Shown in pieces: positions 1-5,164 of a DNA stretch of 5,164 nt; the first letter of the stretch is position 1; each line of letters begins with the position of its first letter. Source of the DNA: Akkermansiaceae bacterium (lineage in GTDB: Bacteria > Verrucomicrobiota > Verrucomicrobiia > Verrucomicrobiales > Akkermansiaceae). The notes under the pieces are model-generated. The model searched no databases. It had not been told where the DNA came from and worked only from the letters and a program-made list of their open reading frames with translations. Both the position numbers and the translations under genes were made by a program. The stretch lies in contig JACMMB010000323.1 of NCBI GenBank assembly GCA_014379305.1, positions 1-5,164 of the forward strand, given 5' to 3'.

Positions 1-690
1 AAAATTCTCAAGATTGTGGCGGAGTATCCGCAAGGATATGCGATTTCCGCATATGAGGAGAATGTGGAGAAAGTGGGGGCCATTTCGAACTGGCGGATGG
101 ATCCGAGTATTTCCGGGGTTTCAAACTGCATAGGGGATATCGGATCCCATGCCGAAAATCTGGCCAGATACATTACCGGGCTTGAGCTGGAGGAGATTGC
201 GGCGGATTTGAATACGTTCATTCCGGGTAGGTTGCTGGACGACGATGGATCGATGCTTTGTCGCTATGCGGGCGGCGCTCGCGGTGTGATTTATGCCTCG
301 CAGATTTCAACCGGAGATGAGAATAACCTGAATATCCGCGTATATGGGACGAAGGCTTCGATCGAGTGGCATCAGGAGGAGCCGAACGAGTTGGCGGTGA
401 AATTCGCGGATAAGCCAAGGGAGATATGGCGGCGTGGAAACGGCTACAACGGAGAAGCTGCGGCTAAGTATTCCCGTCTGCCGTTCGGCCATCCGGAAGG
501 ATTTATCGAGGCGTTTGCGAATGTCTATCTTGCTGCGGCAGAGGCGATCACGGATGCAATCGAGGGGGTTTATCCAAAGGCGGGCGGGTATGATTTCCCG
601 ACTGTGGAGGATGGTGTGGCGGGAATGGCGTTTATCGAGGCGGCCGTAACATCGTCGAAGAACAACGCGGCGTGGACGAAAGTGGGATAG
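1..690 (+). CDS. Gfo/Idh/MocA-family oxidoreductase, C-terminal part (5' end outside window)
   Basis: The reading frame is open from base 1 to the TAG at 688-690, giving 229 visible residues. The gene starts upstream; the GTG at 16 is only an internal valine. The fragment is the C-terminal alpha/beta domain of a Gfo/Idh/MocA dehydrogenase. Visible family signatures are EYPQG (residues 8-12, just after the Rossmann domain in relatives), WRMDP (31-35), the DIGSHAENL segment (46-54, with the conserved substrate-site histidine), then TGLE, a PGRLLDDD-type stretch, RYAGGARG, and a C-terminal GHPEGFIEAF and PTVEDGVAGMAFIEA tail. These enzymes use NAD(P)(H) to oxidise or reduce sugars, inositols or related polyols in the cytoplasm. 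The nucleotide-binding motif and catalytic EKP lysine would lie upstream and cannot be checked. The substrate cannot be assigned. The C-terminus looks complete and intact. Confidence 0.93.
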   Translation, partial: KILKIVAEYPQGYAISAYEENVEKVGAISNWRMDPSISGVSNCIGDIGSHAENLARYITGLELEEIAADLNTFIPGRLLDDDGSMLCRYAGGARGVIYASQISTGDENNLNIRVYGTKASIEWHQEEPNELAVKFADKPREIWRRGNGYNGEAAAKYSRLPFGHPEGFIEAFANVYLAAAEAITDAIEGVYPKAGGYDFPTVEDGVAGMAFIEAAVTSSKNNAAWTKVG

Positions 691-751
691 GGCGGAGTGC
701 TATTTTAAAAGAGACAAGTTCGACAACTTAAGGCATTGTAAGCATTGGAGA
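691..751 (+). promoter_or_regulatory. Leader region upstream of the ECF sigma operon
   Basis: This 61-base gap separates the oxidoreductase stop from the sigma factor start and is clearly more AT-rich than the flanking genes. It holds the palindrome TTTTAAAA (703-710), a small inverted repeat AAGTT-cgac-AACTT (716-720 and 725-729), and a direct repeat GCATTG (733-738 and 742-747). A promoter for the sigma operon would be expected here or in the end of the previous gene, because the preceding oxidoreductase is functionally unrelated. I cannot identify convincing -35 and -10 elements. The inverted repeat is too short and lacks a T-run, so it is not a credible terminator. Confidence 0.3.
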
Positions 752-1279
752 ATGCAGAGTTTGTCTAAAGTCTGGAAGCAATGGTTGGCGGAAAACGGAC
801 CGCGCTTGCTTTTGTTTGCGAGAGGCTGGGGTAAAACGCGTGAAGATGCTGAGGATCTGGTGCAGGAATCGGTGCTCAAGATGTGGCATTACCAGCAGGA
901 ACGGGGAGGGAGTCCGCCGGATTTGCCGCTGGTTTTTTCGACGATCCGGTTTGCGGGGCTGATGCTTCATCGGACAGAGAAGCGGCGCAAAAAACGTGAG
1001 GAGTCGATAGTTTTTCTCAATGATTTCAAGGATGTGTGGCTGGATCCAATGATGGAGGAGGACGAGGAGGCCCTCATTCTGAGGGATGCGGTGCAGAATC
1101 TGAGTGACAAGTTGCGCGAGGTGGTGGTCATGAAAATATGGGGCGGACTGACATTTGCCGAGATTTCCCTGACTCTTGCCATTTCCCCGAATACCGCCGC
1201 GTCGAGATATCGATATGCGCTCGAACAACTGGCAGGAAGCATGCAACAGGTGAAGGAGGATCGATATGCGGAAGCCTGA
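752..1279 (+). CDS. ECF-type RNA polymerase sigma factor (sigma-70 family)
   Basis: This 175-residue protein has the two-domain layout and size of extracytoplasmic-function sigma factors, which direct core RNA polymerase to a small set of promoters. Region 2 spans about residues 7-80, including the EDAEDLVQESVLKMW segment (31-45), typical of region 2.1-2.2, and a basic HRTEKRRKKREE stretch (73-84). An acidic linker (DPMMEEDEEA, 98-107) follows. Region 4 spans about 112-162; its helix-turn-helix is LTFAEISLTLAISPNTAASR (133-152). The start is uncertain. For the ATG at 752, the GGAG at 747-750 lies only one base away, which is poor spacing. A TTG at 761 would sit about 10 bases from the same GGAG and shorten the protein by three residues. 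The gene overlaps the following membrane-protein gene by 14 bases, which suggests co-expression and post-translational control by that partner. The regulon is unknown. Confidence 0.9.
   Translation: MQSLSKVWKQWLAENGPRLLLFARGWGKTREDAEDLVQESVLKMWHYQQERGGSPPDLPLVFSTIRFAGLMLHRTEKRRKKREESIVFLNDFKDVWLDPMMEEDEEALILRDAVQNLSDKLREVVVMKIWGGLTFAEISLTLAISPNTAASRYRYALEQLAGSMQQVKEDRYAEA
1253..1260 (+). promoter_or_regulatory. Strong ribosome binding site inside the sigma gene
   Basis: AAGGAGGA lies five bases before the ATG at 1266, inside the last codons of the sigma factor gene. It is the best Shine-Dalgarno match in the window. It fixes the start of the membrane-protein gene and shows that the overlapping reading frame is truly translated. 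Confidence 0.8.
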
Positions 1280-1781
1280 TATGGAGAATCCGGAGGTTCA
1301 CGCAGAGCTGGAGAAGGCGCTGCTGCGCCTTATGCCTGTTGACTTGAGTGAATCCGGCAAGGCCGGGATCGAGGACATGCTCGACTGTTTGGCTGGGGAT
1401 GGAAAGGTGGTGGGATTTCAATCCAGGAGCTATATGAAATGGTCGGCAGCCGCCGGGCTTGCGGCGGCTGCGGTGTTTGCTTTTTCCTCGATCAGTTTTC
1501 ACGATCATTCCATGGGTGAAAAAGTCAGTGAAAGCAAGAGCGCGACCATGCCGGCAGCAAAGCAGGAATTGCCGCCAGAGTTGGTATTTCTAGCGGAATT
1601 GGACCGGGTTGAGAACATGAGTGACGAAGGCCTATACGTTGATGCCGGAGGATCGGCGATGCGTAAGGTCAGGATCCGGGTGGTCGAGGAAAGTCAGGTG
1701 CGGGATGAGGAAACCGGCATTGTGGTGATGCTGACCGAACCGCGCGAAGAAATGTTTTTGGTGCCGGTGAGTTCGTTTTAA
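1266..1781 (+). CDS. Single-pass membrane protein, putative anti-sigma factor
   Basis: This 171-residue protein has a cytoplasmic-looking N-terminus (about residues 1-57, with an amphipathic stretch around 11-42). One hydrophobic, alanine-rich span follows (about 59-78), then a C-terminal part of about 93 residues expected outside the inner membrane. I do not recognise a named family. The N-terminal part lacks the HxxxCxxC zinc motif of ZAS anti-sigma factors; its only cysteine there is C41. The tail after residue 100 has a compact, probably beta-rich region with MRKVRIRVVEES (132-143) and PREEMFLVPV (159-168) near the end. The start is supported by the AAGGAGGA site. Position directly after and overlapping an ECF sigma gene, plus N-in/C-out topology, is the classical arrangement for a membrane anti-sigma factor, so that role is inferred from context. 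A structural or sensory membrane protein controlled by the sigma factor is the main alternative. Confidence 0.8.
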   Translation: MRKPDMENPEVHAELEKALLRLMPVDLSESGKAGIEDMLDCLAGDGKVVGFQSRSYMKWSAAAGLAAAAVFAFSSISFHDHSMGEKVSESKSATMPAAKQELPPELVFLAELDRVENMSDEGLYVDAGGSAMRKVRIRVVEESQVRDEETGIVVMLTEPREEMFLVPVSSF

Positions 1782-1782
1782 A

Positions 1783-2577
1783 ATGACTAAGTTCGTATGT
1801 GCGTTGGTTGGCTTGTTTCTAATGGGAGGAATTTGTTTTTCCCAAGAGGCGAAGCTTATCGACTTGGAAAAAGAGATTTTAGGTGAGGCGTGGCTGGGGC
1901 TTGCGGTGTCCAAACCGGACGATACGACCACCACCCAGCTGCCATCTTTGCCTCCCGGGATTGGCTTCGTGGTGACGGCATTGGATCAGGGTGGACCTGC
2001 CGAAAAAGCGGGGGTCAGAAAACTGGATCTGCTTTGGAAAATGGATGAGCAGATGCTGGTGAATGAAGGACAGTTGGCGACATTGCTGCGTTTGGCTGTG
2101 CCTGGTGACGAAGTGGTGGTTTCGGTTTTCCGGGAGGGGAAATCGCTGGACCTGAAAGTGAAGCTTGGCTTGGTGAAAGGGGATGGAGGCGCGATTGTCC
2201 GCAGGATGCTGAGTGACTCGGTGCTGAGAACAAGTGAGGGGGCATTGCGGATGGTAAATGTCGAAGAGAAGAAAGCCGCCTTCTCGAATGCAAACGGAAG
2301 CGCGGAAGTTTGCCGGGTAATTAACGGCGATTCGGTGAGGATTGTGGATCCAAAGGGAAAACTGATTTTTGAAGGCGTGGTCAATGGAAAGCCTGAACTT
2401 TCGGCTGTGCCGGAGGGCTGGCGACTTCAAGTCAGCGCACTACGCCGTGGACTGGATCATGCGCTGAGTGCGAAGGCGGCACCGTTGCGGCAGCCTAGAC
2501 CGAGGATTGTGCCACCTGCGCCAAAGCTGGAGGAAAACGAAGATCCGGCTTTAATTGGCAAGAGTGAAAATGAATAA
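1783..2577 (+). CDS. Exported PDZ-domain protein
   Basis: This 264-residue protein begins with a signal peptide: MTK, a hydrophobic core to about residue 18, and probable signal peptidase I cleavage near CFS-Q (20/21). The sequence GGIC is not a good lipobox, so a lipoprotein is less likely. One PDZ domain covers about residues 35-130. WLGL (37-40) stands where the peptide-binding loop begins, followed by GFVVTALDQGGPAEKAGVRKLD and LLRLAVPGDEVVVSVFREGK, the classic PDZ core. No serine-protease domain precedes it, so this is not DegP/HtrA. Residues about 145-225 form a second, unnamed region containing GSAEVCRVINGDSVRIVDPKGK. The tail is proline-rich and low-complexity (234-264). PDZ domains bind C-terminal or exposed peptides, so a scaffold or sensor role in the periplasm or envelope is likely. 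The ATG lies one base after the upstream stop (TAAaATG) with no good ribosome binding site, implying translational coupling to the membrane-protein gene. Confidence 0.88.
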   Translation: MTKFVCALVGLFLMGGICFSQEAKLIDLEKEILGEAWLGLAVSKPDDTTTTQLPSLPPGIGFVVTALDQGGPAEKAGVRKLDLLWKMDEQMLVNEGQLATLLRLAVPGDEVVVSVFREGKSLDLKVKLGLVKGDGGAIVRRMLSDSVLRTSEGALRMVNVEEKKAAFSNANGSAEVCRVINGDSVRIVDPKGKLIFEGVVNGKPELSAVPEGWRLQVSALRRGLDHALSAKAAPLRQPRPRIVPPAPKLEENEDPALIGKSENE

Positions 2578-2591
2578 AGCAGGGTTTTTTT
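2548..2591 (+). terminator. Possible weak intrinsic terminator after the PDZ gene
   Basis: GCTTTA (2548-2553) pairs with TAAAGC (2575-2580) around a 21-base loop, and a run of seven T follows at 2585-2591 after AGGG. The stem is short and AT-rich, and overlaps the end of the coding sequence, so it is a weak candidate. Some termination signal is expected here because the PDZ and EVE genes converge with only 28 bases between their stops. Confidence 0.25.
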
Positions 2592-2605
2592 GAAAAAGCC
2601 GGCGA

Positions 2606-3067
2606 CTAGATTTTGCAGCGGGCGAGTTTCAAAATGCGGGTGAAGTGTTTTTTCTCGACCGGGGTGATGGAGAGGCGGGTGCCTTTCCGGGAGACAATCA
2701 TATCTTTAAGCACATCGTCAGACTTGAGGGTTTCGAGCGGAAGAAGTTCAGCGAAAGTGGCCACGTGGGAGAAATCAACCAGAAACCAACGGGGTTTTTG
2801 AGCGGTTGATTTCGGGTCGAAATACTCGCTTTTTACATCAAACTGAGTGGGATCGGGATACGGCGCGGAAACGACTTTGGCAACCCCGGCGACTCCGGGA
2901 GGCTTGGCGCTTGAGTGATAAAAAAGGGCCAGATCATCGACTTGCATATCGTGCCACATGAAGTTTCTAGCTTGGTAATTGCGGACCCCGGACCAAGGTT
3001 CCCGTTTTACTTTTTTGAGGTCCTGGATCGAGAATACCTCAGGTTCTGATTTGATGAGCCAGGGCAC
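2606..3067 (-). CDS. EVE domain-containing protein (PUA-like fold)
   Basis: The 153-residue protein is a single full-length EVE domain, close to the usual family length. Family signatures in order are PWLIKSEP at the N-terminus (2-9), WSGVRNYQARN (25-35), FYHSS (49-53) and PPGVAGVAKV (56-65). These are followed by YPDPTQFD (70-77), a YFDPKS segment, PRWFLVD (92-98) and RLSITPV (131-137). EVE domains share the PUA/ASCH/YTH-like fold and are thought to bind modified bases in nucleic acids. The role of the stand-alone bacterial version is not established. The start is GTG (3065-3067): the in-frame region upstream closes at a TGA (3092-3094) with no other start codon, and the N-terminus matches the family. 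It begins four bases after the lipA stop with no clear ribosome binding site, so it is probably co-transcribed and translationally coupled with lipA. Confidence 0.92.
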   Translation of the reverse strand: MPWLIKSEPEVFSIQDLKKVKREPWSGVRNYQARNFMWHDMQVDDLALFYHSSAKPPGVAGVAKVVSAPYPDPTQFDVKSEYFDPKSTAQKPRWFLVDFSHVATFAELLPLETLKSDDVLKDMIVSRKGTRLSITPVEKKHFTRILKLARCKI

Positions 3068-3071
3068 GGGC

Positions 3072-4073
3072 TTATGATGCGAGAGATGGCTTCAGGGCGG
3101 GGAGGAGCAGGTGCTCGGGGCCGAGTTCGAGACCATGGATGGCGCGGAGGTCTGACTCGACGGCTTGGAGGACATCGAACTCGGGACGGAAGTCCGCAGC
3201 GTGATACGAGGAGCGGACCAGGGGTCCGGAGGCAACGTGGCGGAAGCCTTTTCCGAGAGCGATCTGTTTGTATTCCTCAAATTGATCGGGGTGGATATAT
3301 TCGACAACCGGCAGGTGTTTAGGGGTGGGACGGAGGTATTGGCCGAGGGTGAGGACGGTGACATCGTGGGCGAGAAGATCATCCATGGCGTTGAGGATTT
3401 CAGCGCGGCGTTCACCTAGGCCCAGCATGATGCCGGATTTGGTGGCGACGTGGCCGTTGACCATTTGCCTGGCTTTTTTCAGAACAATCAGCGAGCGCTG
3501 ATATTTCGCGCGCGAGCGGACGAGCGGGGTGAGTCTTTCGACGGTTTCGAGATTGTGGTTAAAGATATGCGGTCGGGCGTCCATGACCATTTGCAGCGCC
3601 CAATCGCGGTCGTTGAAATCGGGAACGAGGACTTCGATGATGATCTCTGGATTCGCCCGGCGAACGGTATGGATGGTATCCCGGAAATGGGCGGCACCGC
3701 CGTCCTTGAGATCGTCACGCGCGACGGCGGTGATAACGATGTGTTTGAGATTCATGCGGCGGGCGGCCTCGGCAACACGGGCCGGTTCGTCATCCTGAAG
3801 AGGGTCCGGCCTGGCGGTTTTAACGGCACAGAAGCCGCAGGCGCGGGTGCATTTGTCGCCGGCGATCATGAAGGTCGCGGTGCCTTTACCCCAGCATTCC
3901 CAGCGATTCGGGCATTGGGCTTCCTCACAGACCGTGACCAGTTTGAGATCGGTGATAAGGGATTTGGTGGACCAGAATGCGGGGTTGTTCGGAAGGCGGA
4001 CTTTGATCCACGGGGGTTTTTGTTCCCTATGAAGGGTGGGATCCAGTTTCATTTTCGGGCCGCAGGCGGACAT
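3072..4073 (-). CDS. lipA: Lipoyl synthase, radical SAM enzyme
   Basis: LipA inserts two sulfur atoms at C6 and C8 of the octanoyl chain bound to lipoyl-dependent proteins (2-oxoacid dehydrogenase E2 subunits, GcvH), completing lipoate in the cytoplasm. At 333 residues it has the usual length and all hallmarks. The auxiliary [4Fe-4S] cluster cysteines are C49, C54 and C60 (CEEAQCPNRWEC, CX4CX5C). The radical-SAM cysteines are C75, C79 and C82 (CTRACGFC, CX3CX2C). The RSSYHA motif (287-292) supplies the serine ligand of the auxiliary cluster. TAVARDDLKDGG (115-126), FNHNLETVERL (171-181), TKSGIMLGLGE (211-221) and LTLGQYLRPT (241-250) are also intact. The start may be the ATG at 4073 or the internal ATG at 4052, which removes seven residues; neither has a strong ribosome binding site. 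It is divergent from murI and followed at once by the EVE gene. No lipB is seen in the window. Confidence 0.97.
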   Translation of the reverse strand: MSACGPKMKLDPTLHREQKPPWIKVRLPNNPAFWSTKSLITDLKLVTVCEEAQCPNRWECWGKGTATFMIAGDKCTRACGFCAVKTARPDPLQDDEPARVAEAARRMNLKHIVITAVARDDLKDGGAAHFRDTIHTVRRANPEIIIEVLVPDFNDRDWALQMVMDARPHIFNHNLETVERLTPLVRSRAKYQRSLIVLKKARQMVNGHVATKSGIMLGLGERRAEILNAMDDLLAHDVTVLTLGQYLRPTPKHLPVVEYIHPDQFEEYKQIALGKGFRHVASGPLVRSSYHAADFRPEFDVLQAVESDLRAIHGLELGPEHLLLPALKPSLAS

Positions 4074-4178
4074 GGATTTACTTTGCGGAGAGGTGGGGAA
4101 ACTTCAAACCCTAACTTTGCAAAACAAATTGCTCGAATGGTGATTGATGATTTTTATTCGATCGGGAGAATTAGCGGC
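4074..4178. promoter_or_regulatory. Divergent promoter region between lipA and murI
   Basis: This 105-base gap between two divergent start codons must carry promoters for both genes unless they begin inside neighbouring genes. It is AT-rich in the middle (about 4105-4160). For murI, TTGCTC (4129-4134) and TTTTAT (4152-4157), spaced 17 bases, are a weak -35/-10 candidate. The sequence GGGAG (4164-4168), ten bases before the GTG at 4179, may be its ribosome binding site. I found no convincing promoter elements on the lipA side and no clear operator. Confidence 0.4.
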
Positions 4179-4985
4179 GTGAAAGAAGCAGCGTTGGGAT
4201 TTTTTGATTCAGGAGTGGGTGGCTTGACGGTGGTGAGGGCGGTGATGGACCTGTTGCCGGGAGAGGACGTGATTTATTTAGGGGATACGGCGAGGTTGCC
4301 TTATGGATCCAAGAGTCCGGAGACAATCCGCCAATTTACCGAGGAGGATGTTGGATTTCTGCTGGGAAAAGGCGTGAAGGCGATCGTGGTGGCCTGCAAT
4401 ACCGCGACCGCGCACGCCCTGCCTGGCTTTTGGGAAAGCTGCCCGGTGCCGATCATGGGGGTGATTGAGCCGGGAGTGGAGGCGGCGTTGGCGGATGGGG
4501 AGGCGGAGAGAATCGGGATCATCGCCACTCGGGGAACGATCGGTTCGCACGCTTATCAACACGCTCTGGCAACGCGCAATACGGGTCTGATGATTCATGG
4601 GGTGGCGACGCCGTTATTGGTGCCTTTGATTGAGGAGAATTGGATTGACGAAGAGGTGACAAAAGAAATTTTGCGGAAATACCTGGAACCGCTGATGGCG
4701 AAGGGAATCGATACCCTGATGCTGGCGTGCACACATTACCCGCTGCTCGTGCCGGTGTTGCGGGAGGTCTTGCCGGAGGGCGTGAGGCTTATAGATTCAG
4801 CAACAACCTGTGCGGAGCATTTGCAAAGGATGCTGGAGGCGAAAAACCTGCTGAGGAAGGGGGCAGGCGAGGGGAATTTGGAAATTTATCTGACTGACCT
4901 TTCGGAGCAGTTCGAGGATCTGGCACGGCGGTTTTTGAAAAGGTCGCCTGGAAGGGTGAGGCGGGCGGTGGTAAGCAAGATTTGA
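4179..4985 (+). CDS. murI: Glutamate racemase
   Basis: MurI interconverts L- and D-glutamate without a cofactor, supplying D-glutamate for the peptidoglycan stem peptide in the cytoplasm. From the GTG at 4179 the protein has 268 residues, the normal family size. Key elements are FFDSGVGGLTV (8-18, catalytic aspartate D10), YLGDTARLPYGSKS (33-46), VACNTAT with catalytic cysteine C73, GVIEPG (94-99) and PLIEE (149-153). The second half carries LACTHYPLL with catalytic cysteine C184 and H186. The two-cysteine machinery is complete. The GTG start is chosen because family members begin a few residues before the DSG motif. An in-frame ATG at 4137 would add 14 residues that resemble nothing in the family. 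The same frame stays open upstream to 3450, but that part is antisense to lipA and not coding. Isolated gene, followed by non-coding DNA. Confidence 0.96.
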   Translation: MKEAALGFFDSGVGGLTVVRAVMDLLPGEDVIYLGDTARLPYGSKSPETIRQFTEEDVGFLLGKGVKAIVVACNTATAHALPGFWESCPVPIMGVIEPGVEAALADGEAERIGIIATRGTIGSHAYQHALATRNTGLMIHGVATPLLVPLIEENWIDEEVTKEILRKYLEPLMAKGIDTLMLACTHYPLLVPVLREVLPEGVRLIDSATTCAEHLQRMLEAKNLLRKGAGEGNLEIYLTDLSEQFEDLARRFLKRSPGRVRRAVVSKI

Positions 4986-5004
4986 GTCCCAAAATGTTTT
5001 CTGC

Positions 5005-5021
5005 ACACCCAGCGCCGGTGT
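5005..5021 (+). terminator. Small hairpin after murI, doubtful terminator
   Basis: ACACC (5005-5009) pairs with GGTGT (5017-5021) around a seven-base loop. A bulged C at 5004 allows two more pairs outside (TG 5002-5003 with CA 5022-5023). It sits 19 bases after the murI stop, where a terminator is expected, but no T-run follows, so intrinsic termination is doubtful. Confidence 0.2.
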
Positions 5022-5032
5022 CACGGATCGGT

Positions 5033-5095
5033 GGATCTGGGGTTGCGGAGAACGGATATGGGGTTGCGGACAAGGGTTGGGAGATTGCGGGTGAT
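5033..5095 (+). repeat. 21-bp tandem repeat, about three units
   Basis: Unit 1 (5033-5053) and unit 2 (5054-5074) match at 18 of 21 positions, sharing the core TGGGGTTGCGGA. Unit 3 (5075-5095) is degenerate, matching unit 2 at 12 of 21 and keeping TTGCGG. The array lies in non-coding DNA 47 bases after the murI stop. A period divisible by three could mean a remnant of heptapeptide-coding sequence, but no gene supports that. It could equally be a simple slipped-strand repeat. Confidence 0.6.
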
Positions 5096-5164
5096 AATTT
5101 TGGAAGTAGAGGGGAGGCGCACACAGAACACTGCTAGGCAGGATGACGGCTCTCCCCGGAATTT

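Larger units (their letters stand above)
4986..5164. other. Non-coding region after murI, running to the window end
   Basis: No convincing gene is visible in these 179 bases. They hold a small hairpin (5005-5021) and a 21-bp tandem repeat (5033-5095). An ATG at 5143 opens a frame (MTALPGI) that runs off the window, but it has no well-spaced ribosome binding site and is too short to judge. The region is G-rich on the plus strand. Confidence 0.6.

Noticed and set aside
716..729. Terminator after the oxidoreductase gene
   Set aside because: The stem has only five AT-rich pairs (AAGTT/AACTT) and no T-run follows.
728..1246. 172-residue open frame on the minus strand opposite the sigma factor gene
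   Set aside because: It is antisense to a protein with clear sigma region 2 and region 4 motifs, and its translation shows no domain or family character.
1783..1845. Lipoprotein signal in the PDZ protein
   Set aside because: The residues before the cysteine (GGIC) do not fit the lipobox, which needs a small residue such as G or A at -1; signal peptidase I cleavage fits better.
1879..2430. 183-residue open frame on the minus strand opposite the PDZ gene
   Set aside because: The plus strand encodes a signal peptide and a recognisable PDZ core; the minus-strand product is rich in His, Arg and Gln with no motif, as expected of a shadow frame.
3450..4136. N-terminal extension of glutamate racemase
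   Set aside because: It is the reverse complement of conserved lipA sequence, and MurI proteins start a few residues before the DSG motif.
5033..5095. CRISPR-like array
   Set aside because: The units are directly adjacent with no spacers and the third is decayed, so this is a simple tandem repeat.
4789..5124. 111-residue minus-strand frame covering the tandem repeat and the end of murI
   Set aside because: It is largely antisense to murI; the apparent heptapeptide repeat (SATPYPF/SATPDPP) is only the 21-bp DNA repeat read in frame, and there is no supporting start signal.

Overview
The window is ordinary bacterial chromosome: seven protein-coding genes, densely packed, with no RNA genes, insertion sequences, CRISPR arrays or phage genes that I can see. 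Spaces between genes are short, and GC content looks moderate to fairly high. The lineage cannot be fixed from sequence alone. A sigma factor followed by a one-pass membrane protein and a secreted PDZ-only protein, next to a MocA-type oxidoreductase, reminds me most of the Verrucomicrobiota (PVC group). That is an impression of protein style, not a search result.

Layout, left to right. Bases 1-690 (+) are the C-terminal part of a Gfo/Idh/MocA-family oxidoreductase whose NAD(P)-binding half lies outside the window. Bases 752-2577 (+) are a compact three-gene unit: an ECF-type sigma factor, a small single-span membrane protein that overlaps it by 14 bases, and an exported PDZ-domain protein that starts one base after the membrane protein's stop. 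Facing this unit on the minus strand are lipA (lipoyl synthase, 4073 to 3072) and, four bases after its stop, an EVE-domain protein (3067 to 2606). The EVE and PDZ genes converge, with 28 bases between them. Diverging from lipA across a 105-base gap is murI (glutamate racemase, 4179-4985, +). The last 179 bases are non-coding as far as I can see and hold a short degenerate 21-bp tandem repeat.

How the genes work together. lipA makes the lipoyl cofactor of 2-oxoacid dehydrogenases and glycine cleavage, and murI supplies D-glutamate for peptidoglycan; both are housekeeping. The sigma/membrane/PDZ trio is the most interesting part. Its order, coupling and predicted locations (cytoplasm, inner membrane, beyond the membrane) fit a cell-envelope signalling module in which the membrane protein holds the sigma factor and the PDZ protein acts outside the membrane. 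The anti-sigma role is inferred from position and topology only; no zinc-binding anti-sigma motif is present. I found no clearly new defence or mobile system here.
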